Of a DNA stretch of 64,000 nucleotides, positions 47,602 through 56,625 are shown in pieces. The notes below the pieces were generated by a model. The model ran no database searches, had not been told where the DNA came from, and saw nothing but the letters and a program-made list of their open reading frames with translations. Within the stretch, counting starts at the first letter, position 1, and every line of letters begins with the position of its first letter. Source of the DNA: R-RK-3 sp963834945 (GTDB lineage Bacteria > Pseudomonadota > Alphaproteobacteria > Rhizobiales > Rhodomicrobiaceae); the NCBI GenBank assembly GCA_963834945.1, contig CAWIDT010000005.1:434001-498000 (forward strand), written 5' to 3'. A program made the translations under genes and the position numbers.

Positions 47602-49531
47602 TCAGCTCCCCGCCAGCGGTTTGATGCAGCGGACCGCGCGCCCCGCCTCGCCAGCCAGCCGGTCGAGCGCGATCTCGCCTTCCCGGCAGCGCGCCTCGGC
47701 ATGGGGGCAGCGGTCGGCGAAGGCGCAGCCCGGGGGGCAACCGGTCCGCCGCCGGCGGGAGGCCCTCGATCGCTTCGAGGCGGCGCCCGGGTTGGCCGAG
47801 AACCGGCACGCAATCGATCAGCTTGCGCGTATAGGGATGGGCAGGATTTTGCAGCACCTCCTGCGTCGGCCCGATCTCGACGATGCGCCCCGCATACATC
47901 ACCGCGACGCGGTCGCACAGCTCCGAGACGACGCCGAAATCATGGGTGATGAAGAGAACCGCCGAGCCCTGCTCCCGCGAGAGCTGCCGCATGAGCTTGA
48001 GCACCTGCGCCTGCACGGTGACATCGAGCGCGGTGGTCGGCTCGTCGGCAACGATCAGATCGGGCGAATTGGCAAGCGCCATGGCGATGCAGACGCGCTG
48101 GCGCATGCCGCCCGACAGCTCATGCGGATAAGCGGAGAAGCGCGCCTGGGCCGCCGGGATCTGCACCTTTTCGATCAGCTCGATGGCTTTGGCCTTCGCC
48201 GCGCGATAGGCGAGCGGCTGATGCGCCTGAATGGCTTCGACGATCTGCGCGCCGACGCGTGAACAGCGGATGCAGCGTCGTCAGCGGGTCCTGGAAGACG
48301 TAGGCGACCTTGCCGCCGCGCAAACGCCGGAGCGTCTCGATGGGAGCGCCGAGCTGGTCCTCGCCCGTCGATGACCACGCGCCCGCCGGTGATCACGCCG
48401 GGCGGCGTCGGCACAAGTCGCAGCAGCGACAGCGCGGTCACCGATTTGCCCGAGCCCGAACTCGCCGACAAGGCCGACGCGTTCGCCCGGCACCAGCTTC
48501 AGATCGACGCCGCCGACCGCTTTGTAAACCCGGTCGCCGATGCGAAACTCGGTGCGCAGACCCTCGACCGCCAGCATGGCGGCGGGCAATGCGCCTTGCG
48601 GGACGCTCTCGCGCTGAACCGCCGTCGCCGCGCCGGGAGCGATCAGCGCGCCGGATTTCAGCCGCGGATCGAGCACGTCGCGCACGCCGTCGCCGACCAG
48701 ATTGATGCTCATCACCAGGATGAAGATCATCAGACCGGGGATCACCGACACATGCGGCGCGGTGAACAAAAGCTTGCGCCCCTCGCCGAGCATCGAGCCG
48801 AGATCGGCCTGCGGCGGCTGCGCGCCCAGACCGAGGAAGGAGAGGCCCGCCGTCTCCAGGATCATCCAGCCGATGGTGGTCGACATGGTGATGACGATGG
48901 TCGGCATCACATTCGGCAGCACCTCGCTGAACAGGATGACGGTATGCGAGGCGCCCGATAGCCGCGCGGCGTCGACAAACTCACGGCGCGACAGGCCCAG
49001 CGTGATGCCGCGCACATTGCGGGCAAAGAACGGGATGTTGACGATGGCGATGGCGTAGAGCGCGTTGAGCAGGCCCGGCCCGAGCACCGCGACGATGCCG
49101 AGTGCAAGCAGGATATAGGGAAACGCCATCAGCAGATCGACGCCGCGCATCAAGACGCTGTCGGTGCGCCCACCCGCATAGCCGGCGGTCAGGCCGATCA
49201 GCGAGCCGGTAATGGCCGCGATCAGCGTTGCCGCAAGGCCAACGGCGATGGAGACGCGCGCCCCCCAGAGCAGCCGAGAGAGCAGGTCGCGGCCGAGATG
49301 GTCGGTGCCGAGCAGATGGCCTTCGGCGCCAGGGCGGAGCAGGCGCTGCGCGGGTTCGGTAACGTCAGGATCGGGCAGCGGCAGATAGGGCGTGACGAGA
49401 ATGAGGCCGATAATCAAAGCGAGGAGGATCAGGCCGGCCGCGGAGAGCCGGTTGGCGACCAGCAGCCGCAAGGGCGAGGGTCGTCCACCGCGCCGGGCTC
49501 CGGCTTTCGTCGGCAGCGCGAGTGACACCAT
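47602..49531 (-). CDS. Dipeptide ABC transporter permease fused to ATPase (DppC-DppD), frameshifted in the ATPase half
   Basis: From the ATG at 49531 comes a DppC-type permease (about 300 residues) with HLLGTDHLGRDLLSRLLWGA, the loop EAA-like AARLSGASHTVILFSEVLPN and DGVRDVLDPRLKSG. No stop separates it from MLAVEGLRTEFRIGDRVYKA (48577), the start of a DppD ATPase. The ATPase then shows shifts near 48460, 48365, 48260 and 47740, but GSGKSVTALSLLRLVPTPPG, ELSGGMRQRVCIAMALANSP, DLIVADEPTTALD and a C-terminal CIKPLAGS complete it. Fused permease/ATPase proteins of this kind are known. The fusion itself is in frame. Confidence 0.75.
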
Positions 49532-50474
49532 CAGCGCAATCTCGGATCGATGAGCGTTTGCGCCACATCGGCGAGGAGATTGAAGAGCACATAGCTCGCG
49601 GCGACCACCAACACGCCGCCCTGGACCAGCAAGAGGTCGCGCGTGGCGATGGCATTGACCAGCATCCGGCCGATACCGGGCCACTGGAACACCGTCTCGA
49701 TATAGACCGCCCCGCCGAGCACGAAGCCTGCCTGAATGCCGATCACCGGAATGACCGAGACCAGCGCCGCCTTGAAAGCGTGGCGGTAGATCACCCGCCG
49801 CTCGCTGAGCCCTTGGCGCGCGCGGTGCGGATATAGTCCTGGCGCAGCACTTCGAGCATGGCGGTGCGGGTGAGGCGGGCAATGACGGCTGTCGCGACGA
49901 CGGCCAGCGTGATCGCCGGCATGGCGAGATGCGCGATGAGATCGCCGAGACCGCCGCCGCCATAGATGGCGTACATGCCCGAGGCCGGCAGCCATTGCAG
50001 TTCGACCGCGAACAGCATGATCATCAGCAGCGCGAGCCAGAAAGACGGTATGGAGATGCCGATCAGCACCAGGAATGTGACGACGCGGTCGGTCCATCCG
50101 AACTGGCGCACCGCCGAGACGATGCCCGCGGCGAGGCCGAGGATCGAGCACAGCACCAGCGACGTACCGGCCAGGATCAGCGTGGCGCCGAAGCGCTCGA
50201 ACACCTCGTCAGCCACCGGCCGGTTGAGCGCATAGGAACGGCCCATATCGCCATGCAGCAGATTGCCGAGCCAGATGAAATATTGCTCGGGCAGCGACCT
50301 GTCGAGGCCGAGTTCGCGGTTCAGCCGCTCGACATTTTCCGGCGTCGCGTAGCTGCCCAGGATCGCCGTCGCCGGATCGCCGGGGATCAGCGCCATCATG
50401 GCAAAGACGATGATGGAGAGGCCGATGAGGATCGGGATCGCGAGCAGAAGACGCTTGCCGATATAGACCCGCAT
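49531..50474 (-). CDS. dppB: Dipeptide ABC transporter permease, DppB type (one frameshift)
   Basis: Starts MRVYIGKRLLLAIPILIGLS, with GDPATAILGSYATPENVERL and YFIWLGNLLHGDMGRSYALN, typical DppB blocks, and five to six membrane helices. Near 49812 the frame breaks after EVLRQDYIRTARAKG, the coupling loop, and continues as LSERRVIYRHAFKAALVSVI to AQTLIDPRLR. The stop overlaps the start of the next gene (TGATG). Likely sequence error. Confidence 0.87.
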
Positions 50475-50532
50475 GCCGGGCTCCTATGTCTGCGATAGAC
50501 GTGCTCGTAGGGACGAACCACAAGCTCTCCGT

Positions 50533-50632
50533 CGTCCCGGACGGCCTTCAGGCCGAGCCGGGATCCATTAGCCTGTCTCACAATGCGCCGCCGCGCGGAT
50601 AGGCCAACAGGCCCCGGCTCAAGGCCGGGGCG
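50533..50632. repeat. Two REP-like palindromes between dppA and dppB
   Basis: TCCCGGAC ... GCCGGGA at about 50533-50562 contains an inner palindrome GGCCTTCAGGCC, and GGCCCCGGCTCAAGGCCGGG lies at about 50611-50630. Both lie in the 186-bp gap between dppA and dppB, where such stems can protect the dppA message and cause higher expression of the binding protein. They resemble the element at 10969-10998. Confidence 0.6.
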
Positions 50633-50660
50633 ACGATGTCCGACCTGGTTGCCGAGCACC

Positions 50661-52226
50661 TCAGTTCTTCGCCACATCCTTCAGCAGCAGGAAGAAGGAC
50701 GGCTCCAGCCGGAAGCCTTCGATGCGGGCGCTGGTTACGGCGTTCTGCTTCCAATTGGCGATGAAGGCCCATGGCGCGTCGTCATGCACGATGGTCTGCA
50801 TCTGCTTATAGAGCGCGGCACGTTTGTCCCGGTCAGTCTCTCGGCGCGCGGCGACCAGCAGCTCATCGACTTTCGGGTTAGAGTAATAGCCCGAATTGAA
50901 GCCGCCCTTGTCGGGGGTCGCCTCGCTGCGCAGCGCCAGATAGGGCAGCGTATCGGGGTCGTTGGTCATCCATGACATTTCGGCCATGTCCGCCTTGCCT
51001 CCGAGCCCGGGGTTCACCTTGCCGAGGAAGGTATTCCACTCATAGCTCTCGATCTTCACCTTCAGCCCGACCTTGGCGAGATCCGCCTGGATGGCGGCGC
51101 CCATAGCCACCGGGTCGAGCATGCCGGAGCCGCCTTGCGTGACGTAGAAGGTGAGGCTCGCATCCGACGCGCCGGCCTCCTTCAGCAGCGCCTTGGCTTT
51201 TTCCGGATCGTGCGGATAGGGCTTGAGCTGATCATTATAGGCCCAGGCGAAAGCCGGCGGCGTCGGTCCGGCCGCGACCACCGCGGTCCCTTGCAGGACA
51301 TTGTCGACCAGCGCGGTCTTGTCGATGGCGTAATTCACCGCCTGGCGCACGCGCTTATCCTTGAACGGACCTTCCTTGGTGTTGAGGATCAGGAACCATA
51401 AATGCGGACCGGCCTGTTCATACACCTTGTAATTGGCATCGCTGGCGAAGGTGGCGACATTGTCCGGCGGCACTTCCACCATGATATCGACGCCCCCCGA
51501 CAGCATTTCGGCGACGCGGGTATTGGCGTCGGTGATCGGGCGGAAGACCACCGCCTTGAGCTTTGGCGCGCCGTCCCAATAGTCCGGATTGGCCTCCAGG
51601 ACGACCTTTGTGCCGGAAACCCATTCGGCGAATTTGAACGGCCCGGTGCCGGAGGGGTGGCGGCCGAAATCCTTGCCGTGCGTCTTGACGGCCTCCGGCG
51701 AAACGATCAGGCCGGTCGGATAGGCGAGATTGGACAGAAACGGCGCATAAGGCTCCTTCAGCTTGAACACCACCGTTTGCGCGTCCGGCGCCTCGACCGC
51801 GTCGACGGAGCTGAAAAAGAAGCTTAGGGGAAACGGACCGGTGTCGTGAAACGGGTGGTCGTCTTTCAGCATGCGGTCGAAATTGAACTTGACCGCTTCG
51901 GCATTGAAGGGCGAGCCGTCGTGGAATTTGACGCCCTCGCGTAGTTTGAAATTGTAGGTCCTGCCGTCCTCCGAGATCGTCCAACTGGTCGCCAGCGCCG
52001 GCTCGACCTCCAGCGTGCCCGGCTTGTAGCGGACAAGGCCGTCATAGACGTTCATCAGAATGCGGAAATCGTTGAGCGCCGTCACCGTATGCGGGTCGAG
52101 CGATTTCGGCTCGGCGATCTGCGCGACGACCAGCACGCCGGGCGGCGTCTGGGCGAGGGCGGCTCCGGCTTGCGCGATGAGGGTCAGGGCCACCGCGGCA
52201 GCGGCTCTGCGGAAGACAGTCAGCAT
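50661..52226 (-). CDS. dppA: Dipeptide-type ABC transporter solute-binding protein (family 5)
   Basis: Protein of 521 residues from the ATG at 52226, giving a signal peptide MLTVFRRAAAAVALTLIAQA ending AALA. The mature part carries the family 5 signature AEPKSLDPHTVTALNDFRIL, with SWTISEDGRTYNFKLREGVK, FHDGSPFNAEAVKFNFDRML and PTGLIVSPEAV. It captures a peptide or similar ligand in the periplasm and passes it to DppBC. It is the first gene of the operon; the frame is intact. Confidence 0.92.
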   Translation of the reverse strand: MLTVFRRAAAAVALTLIAQAGAALAQTPPGVLVVAQIAEPKSLDPHTVTALNDFRILMNVYDGLVRYKPGTLEVEPALATSWTISEDGRTYNFKLREGVKFHDGSPFNAEAVKFNFDRMLKDDHPFHDTGPFPLSFFFSSVDAVEAPDAQTVVFKLKEPYAPFLSNLAYPTGLIVSPEAVKTHGKDFGRHPSGTGPFKFAEWVSGTKVVLEANPDYWDGAPKLKAVVFRPITDANTRVAEMLSGGVDIMVEVPPDNVATFASDANYKVYEQAGPHLWFLILNTKEGPFKDKRVRQAVNYAIDKTALVDNVLQGTAVVAAGPTPPAFAWAYNDQLKPYPHDPEKAKALLKEAGASDASLTFYVTQGGSGMLDPVAMGAAIQADLAKVGLKVKIESYEWNTFLGKVNPGLGGKADMAEMSWMTNDPDTLPYLALRSEATPDKGGFNSGYYSNPKVDELLVAARRETDRDKRAALYKQMQTIVHDDAPWAFIANWKQNAVTSARIEGFRLEPSFFLLLKDVAKN

Positions 52227-52273
52227 CGGCGGAACTCCTGAAGTTGCCGTCGGATCAGAATTGAAGCCCGTCA

Positions 52274-52301
52274 ATTATTCATGATAAATTGCCTCTGTCA
52301 A
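52274..52301 (-). promoter_or_regulatory. Candidate promoter of the dppA operon
   Basis: On the minus strand TTGACA (52301-52296) is followed after 16 bases by AATAAT (52279-52274). The distance from the -10 box to the dppA ATG at 52226 is about 48 bases. The region is AT rich compared with its surroundings. Confidence 0.55.
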
Positions 52302-52625
52302 AATTCGATCACTATAAATGCGGCCAATTCCGCCGGCGGCAATCATATGGCGATTGCGGAGACGGCGGAAAAATTTGCCGGCGCCATCGAGCGTGAAATC
52401 CCGCGGATCAGCAATCCGCACGCCGAGTATGAGGCGACCCGGCCGCAGATTTCGCTCACTTGTCGCAGTGTCCACACCTCAACCAGCCAGCGCGAGGCCG
52501 ACATTCGGTTCATCGAGCGCCACAACCAGAACCCCGGGCCCTAACGATGGGCCAAGGCAGCCGACGCGAGTCGGCTGGTTCACCGCGGCAATGCGCGGGG
52601 AGCAAGTTTACGAGGAGGTGTGCTG
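52302..52625. other. Intergenic stretch without a convincing gene
   Basis: A plus-strand frame at 52281-52544 (MAIAETAEKFAGAIEREIPR from an internal ATG) has no recognisable family, and its codon pattern is not convincing. I see no other feature up to the 21-bp repeat at 52626. Confidence 0.4.
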
Positions 52626-52646
52626 CAGGTAACAAATCCGTAACCT
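52626..52646. promoter_or_regulatory. 21-bp repeat upstream of the sugar cluster, copy A
   Basis: CAGGTAACAAATCCGTAACCT. It matches copy B at 56353-56373 at 19 of 21 bases. Inside are two GTAAC half-sites with starts 11 bases apart, a spacing used by OmpR/PhoB-family response regulators. It lies about 90 bases upstream of the UDP-glucuronate decarboxylase ATG. It might instead be an end repeat of a mobile cassette. Confidence 0.45.
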
Positions 52647-52734
52647 CCAGGCCGCATTTCGGCCCAGAGCTCACACGCAATTACTTTCACGGGTCGGCAT
52701 TTTCCTGGGTGCCACGGGTTGTTTGGGCGGCGGT

Positions 52735-53715
52735 ATGAGGCATTTCAGAAAGCGAGTGCTTGTCACGGGCGGCGCGGGCTTCATCGGTTCGCATCTGTGC
52801 AACCGTCTCGTGCAGCAGGCGGCTGACGTGTTGTGCGTCGATAATCTGTTCACCGGGACCAAGGACAACATCCGAGAACTCCTCAGCCTCCCCAGCTTTG
52901 AGTTCCAACGGCACGATGTCGCGTTCCCGCTCTATATCGAGGTCGACGAGATCTACAATCTCGCCTGCCCAGCAAGCCCGTACCATTACAAGCATGACCC
53001 GGTGCAGACCGTGAAAACCTCGGTGCACGGCGCGATCAATATGCTTGGACTGGCCAAGCGCACAGGGGCTCGTATTCTGCAGGCCTCGACCAGCGAAGTG
53101 TATGGCAACCCATCGAGCCATCCCCAGGCCGAGACATATTGGGGGAGCGTCAATCCGATCGGCCCGCGCTCCTGCTACGATGAAGGCAAGCGCTGCGCCG
53201 AAACGTTGTTCTTCGACTATCACCGCCAGCACAAGGTTGATATCCGGGTCGCCCGGATCTTCAATACCTACGGTCCGCGCATGCACCCGAATGATGGGCG
53301 GGTGGTCTCCAATTTCATTATGCAGGCGCTGCTGGGCGAACCGATCACCATGACCGGCGACGGGTCACAGACGCGCGCCTTTTGCTACATCGACGATCTG
53401 GTCGAGGGTGTAATGCGCTACATGGCGCTGGACGGCTCGCACCCTGGCCCGATCAATCTCGGCAATCCGGAGGAGATAACCATCGCGGAGCTGGCTGAAA
53501 CCGTACTCGGCTTGACAGGAAGCCGCTCGGTCATAATGTTCACGCCCATGCCGCAGGACGATCCGGTCCGCCGCCGCCCGGCCATCGATCTGGCGCGCGA
53601 GAAGTTGTGCTGGCAGCCGCGGGTTTCACTCCGCGAGGGCCTTACAAAGACGATCGCCTATTTCGAAGCCCTGTTCCGTGAATTCGGGAAGGACACGTTC
53701 CGGCACGTCGGCTGA
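52735..53715 (+). CDS. UDP-glucuronate decarboxylase (UDP-xylose synthase) family SDR
   Basis: Protein of 326 residues. The ATG at 52735 is preferred over a TTG four codons upstream. It has the NAD-binding motif TGGAGFIGSHL at 11-21 and the catalytic Y148-x-x-x-K152 in CYDEGKR, with S/T at 118-120. NLACPASPYHYKHDPVQTVK, TSEVYGNPSSHPQAETYWGS and NPIGPRSCYDEGKRCAETLF are strongly typical of UXS. It converts UDP-glucuronate to UDP-xylose with an NAD cofactor. One base separates it from the GT2 gene. Confidence 0.9.
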   Translation: MRHFRKRVLVTGGAGFIGSHLCNRLVQQAADVLCVDNLFTGTKDNIRELLSLPSFEFQRHDVAFPLYIEVDEIYNLACPASPYHYKHDPVQTVKTSVHGAINMLGLAKRTGARILQASTSEVYGNPSSHPQAETYWGSVNPIGPRSCYDEGKRCAETLFFDYHRQHKVDIRVARIFNTYGPRMHPNDGRVVSNFIMQALLGEPITMTGDGSQTRAFCYIDDLVEGVMRYMALDGSHPGPINLGNPEEITIAELAETVLGLTGSRSVIMFTPMPQDDPVRRRPAIDLAREKLCWQPRVSLREGLTKTIAYFEALFREFGKDTFRHVG

Positions 53716-53716
53716 C

Positions 53717-54682
53717 ATGGGCATGGAGCGCTGGGCTGTCGTTACACCCGTTTTCGAAGACCGGGAGAGCTTTGCCACGCTGTGCCATTCACTCGCGGCA
53801 GAGCCGCTTGGCGTCGGTTTGTATATCATCGCGGTGGATGACGGTTCGCTCGTTGCGCCTCCAAGCCAGCGCGACATTGCCGCCGCTGGCCTGAGCGGAG
53901 AGGTTCTGCATCTTGCGCGCAATGTCGGTCATCAGGCCGCGATTGCGATCGGCTTGATCCATGCCGCAAGCCTCGACAGGCTGGCCGGGTGCGTGGTGAT
54001 GGATTCGGACGGAGAGGACGCACCGGACTCGCTAGCTTTGCTGATCGCAGCGGTTCGCGGTTCCGCCGTGGATGTCGCGGTTGCCAAACGGGCAAAGCGC
54101 AGCGAGACAATTCTCTTCCGAACCTTCTATTTCCTCTACAAGCGGGCTTTCGCCGCCATGACGGGCAAAGTGATCCGTTTCGGCAATTTCATGGCTTTGA
54201 CCGCTCGCGCCATGAGGCGGCTCGCGGCGATGGATGAAACCTGGACCCATGTTGCCGGCGCGGTGGTCAAGGCCAAGCTGCGGTGCCTGGAAATCCCGAT
54301 CGACCGCGCCACGCGCTATCACGGGCATTCGAAGATGGATTTCGTATCCTTGGTTCTGCATGGCATGCGCGCAATCATGGTGTTTGGCGATGCGGTCGTC
54401 ACGCGGATGGCGGTGGTTTGCGCCTTGATGGCGGGGCTGACCGGAGTCAGCATCACCGGAGCGATGCTGCTGAAACTCGCCGGAATGGCGACCCCCGGTT
54501 GGGTAACGTCCGTCACCGGCTTCAGCTTGCTGCTCTTTCTCCAGACGGGAATTCTGGCGCTCATCACATTGCTGATGAATGGGAACAACCGGCTAAATGA
54601 CCCCGTCGCGTTGGCAAAACGTGCCCGTGACACAATCGAAACGATCGAACGGGCGCCGGCCATCCAGAAAATATCGTCATAG
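53717..54682 (+). CDS. Membrane-associated GT2 glycosyltransferase (DPM1/ArnC/GtrB-like)
   Basis: Protein of 321 residues from the ATG at 53717. The GT-A domain has WAVVTPVFEDRESFATLCHS, LARNVGHQAAIAIGLIHAAS and VVMDSDGEDAPDSL, with the DxD-type metal site. Two hydrophobic segments near the C-terminus (about 235-258 and 263-292) anchor it. Enzymes of this form transfer a sugar from a nucleotide to undecaprenyl phosphate. With UXS directly upstream, UDP-xylose is a likely donor, but this is inference. It is convergent with the GT39 gene, 12 bases apart. Confidence 0.85.
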   Translation: MGMERWAVVTPVFEDRESFATLCHSLAAEPLGVGLYIIAVDDGSLVAPPSQRDIAAAGLSGEVLHLARNVGHQAAIAIGLIHAASLDRLAGCVVMDSDGEDAPDSLALLIAAVRGSAVDVAVAKRAKRSETILFRTFYFLYKRAFAAMTGKVIRFGNFMALTARAMRRLAAMDETWTHVAGAVVKAKLRCLEIPIDRATRYHGHSKMDFVSLVLHGMRAIMVFGDAVVTRMAVVCALMAGLTGVSITGAMLLKLAGMATPGWVTSVTGFSLLLFLQTGILALITLLMNGNNRLNDPVALAKRARDTIETIERAPAIQKISS

Positions 54683-54694
54683 GACGGCTCAAAG

Positions 54695-56257
54695 CTACTT
54701 GCTGCCGATCACGGGGCTCCCGTTCGAGGCTGGCGGCGCGGCAGGCGGTACGATTGCGTAGCCAATGCGCAAGGGCGAATGGTCAGGCATGTACGGCCAC
54801 GCGAATGTGGCCGTCCTGCGGGCGGCCGCGCCGATCAGGCCCGCAAGCTGTTGCGGGGGCGGGGCTCCGTCGCTTTTTTCCTGCCATACGACAAGAGCCC
54901 CCTCCCGGGCGAGCCGCTCCGGCGTAATCCAGGGCGACCGCATCCTATCGGCTTCGGTGTAGATCGACGGCCGATCAACAGCCGTCAGCGCCACGAGCCC
55001 TGCTACCCAGACATCTCCAGCGACGATGCCGAGCGGGCGGTTTACTTCTCCATGCCAAAGCTTATCGAAACGCTTCGACATCGCCTCTTGCGGCCACGTC
55101 ACGGGGAGCGGCTTTTTCAAAGCGGGACCGGTAAAGCGGACGGTGGCCGCGTAGCCCAGCGGCACCAGCACCAGGAGCAGCAAGGCACCAACCGCCAGCC
55201 TTCTCAGAGACGCATCGGTAAAGCGGTCCGCAAACAGCGCCACCAACAGAACGCCGGAAAGGTTGAACATCGGCATTGCCCACATGTCTTTCATGCCCGC
55301 GCGCGCGATCAGGGCGAGCAGCACCGATAATACGACGGGTCCGAGCGCGAATGTCAGCAAGAACCGCGAAGCAAAGGGATCGAGCGAACCGATCTTGAAC
55401 GGGCGTTTCCAAACCAGCGGAAGGGCTCCAAAAAGGCCTGCCGTTGCGGCGAGCACCAAAAGGCCCGCATGATCCACGATCTGGGTCAGCAGCAACAGGA
55501 GCGGGTTATTCGCCGAGGCTCCGGCGGCGCGCCTTGCCGCATAGCTGAGCGGCAGGAAATGGCTATCCAGGAGCCACTCGATCTGCGGCGATGCTCCGGC
55601 CAGAAAGATGGCCGCCGCGACCCATGGCCCGATATGGAGCAACTGTCGGCGGACGCGGGGCTCAAGCAGGAGCCAAAGCCCGGCAACGGCGATGAGTATC
55701 CCGAAAGAATATTTCACATGGACGCCAACCGCGCAAACCGCGCCCAGCGCGATCCACCAGATCAGCGTCCCACGCGTCGCGGCGCGCAAGAGCGTAAATA
55801 TCGCAGCGGCGTAACAGGGGATCTGCGCCACATTGTGATTAAATTCCGGGGTGGACAATGAGTAATAGTAGATCCCGGTCAGCAGCAGCACGCTGGCCAA
55901 CGCCAATTGCGAGCCGCGAAGATCCGAACCGAACAGATCGCGTCCGATGAGGAACACCAGGACGAAAGCCGTCACGATCGCGAATTGCGAGAGCAGATAG
56001 GCCGGCCAGCCCACCGCATTCGTCAGGAGGTAGCTGGCCTCCAATGCCCAGCCTGGAAAGGAGGGGTGCTTGAATGTCGCCCACACCCATTCCCGCCCCC
56101 AAAGATAACTCTCGACGACATCGAGCGGCGGCGCCGAATGCGTGAGCGCGGGCGCCAGGCTCCAATTGATGACTTGCAGCACACAGGCAAATAAAAGGAC
56201 GGCGACCGGCTTTGCCATCCATTTGTCCATTCGGGTGATCGATGTTGCAGCAGTCAT
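54695..56257 (-). CDS. GT39/ArnT-like polyprenyl-sugar transferase (GT-C fold)
   Basis: Protein of 520 residues from the ATG at 56257 (MTAATSITRMDKWMAKPVAV). About eleven hydrophobic segments are present. The first periplasmic loop has PPLDVVESYLWGREWVWATF and KHPSFPGWALEASYLL, where D, E and H residues are at the places of the GT-C catalytic and substrate-binding positions. Such enzymes use a lipid-linked sugar to modify a target in the periplasm, such as lipid A or a hopanoid. It is convergent with the UXS-GT2 pair, so the three genes together can make, load and transfer a sugar. Confidence 0.82.
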   Translation of the reverse strand: MTAATSITRMDKWMAKPVAVLLFACVLQVINWSLAPALTHSAPPLDVVESYLWGREWVWATFKHPSFPGWALEASYLLTNAVGWPAYLLSQFAIVTAFVLVFLIGRDLFGSDLRGSQLALASVLLLTGIYYYSLSTPEFNHNVAQIPCYAAAIFTLLRAATRGTLIWWIALGAVCAVGVHVKYSFGILIAVAGLWLLLEPRVRRQLLHIGPWVAAAIFLAGASPQIEWLLDSHFLPLSYAARRAAGASANNPLLLLLTQIVDHAGLLVLAATAGLFGALPLVWKRPFKIGSLDPFASRFLLTFALGPVVLSVLLALIARAGMKDMWAMPMFNLSGVLLVALFADRFTDASLRRLAVGALLLLVLVPLGYAATVRFTGPALKKPLPVTWPQEAMSKRFDKLWHGEVNRPLGIVAGDVWVAGLVALTAVDRPSIYTEADRMRSPWITPERLAREGALVVWQEKSDGAPPPQQLAGLIGAAARRTATFAWPYMPDHSPLRIGYAIVPPAAPPASNGSPVIGSK

Positions 56258-56352
56258 AGATCCCAATGTAACCCAAAACTCATGCGCGCCAGATACACAG
56301 GCCTGTTTACCTGGGCATATATAGACCCGAAAGGTTATGTGGAGTGATCTGG

Positions 56353-56373
56353 CAGGTAACAAATAGGTAACCT
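56353..56373. promoter_or_regulatory. 21-bp repeat upstream of the GT39 gene, copy B
   Basis: CAGGTAACAAATAGGTAACCT, with two GGTAAC half-sites 11 bases apart. It lies about 96 bases upstream of the GT39 ATG and has the same orientation on the chromosome as copy A, so it is reversed relative to the gene it precedes. Confidence 0.45.
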
Positions 56374-56625
56374 GGGCGCCCCAATTCCGTCATGACATGG
56401 AGTCCGGTGAAGCACAGGCTGGTCCTCCGGGACTGCCCCCGGTCGATGCTCCGAACATCAGAGAGTGCTGCGACGAAGAAAAATTCCCGATACGCTCCCT
56501 GTAGGCATCGCCGATCCAATAGGACGGCTCATCGCCAAGCGCGCCACCAACCACGGTAGACGAGCAAGAGGCCTGCCTGGCGCGCGGGAATAGTTTCGGC
56601 GACGGCCTCTGATCTCACTCCGATC
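56374..56625. other. Intergenic stretch without a gene
   Basis: No credible coding sequence, RNA or terminator is recognised between copy B of the 21-bp repeat and the end of the RND gene. Confidence 0.4.

Noticed and set aside
52281..52544. Small plus-strand frame upstream of the sugar cluster
   Set aside because: No family, no clear ribosome binding site, and it overlaps the dppA promoter region.
54678..56530. Shared 13-mer ATAGGACGGCTCA near 54680 and 56520
   Set aside because: A 13-base match is expected several times by chance in 64 kb, and the flanks differ.
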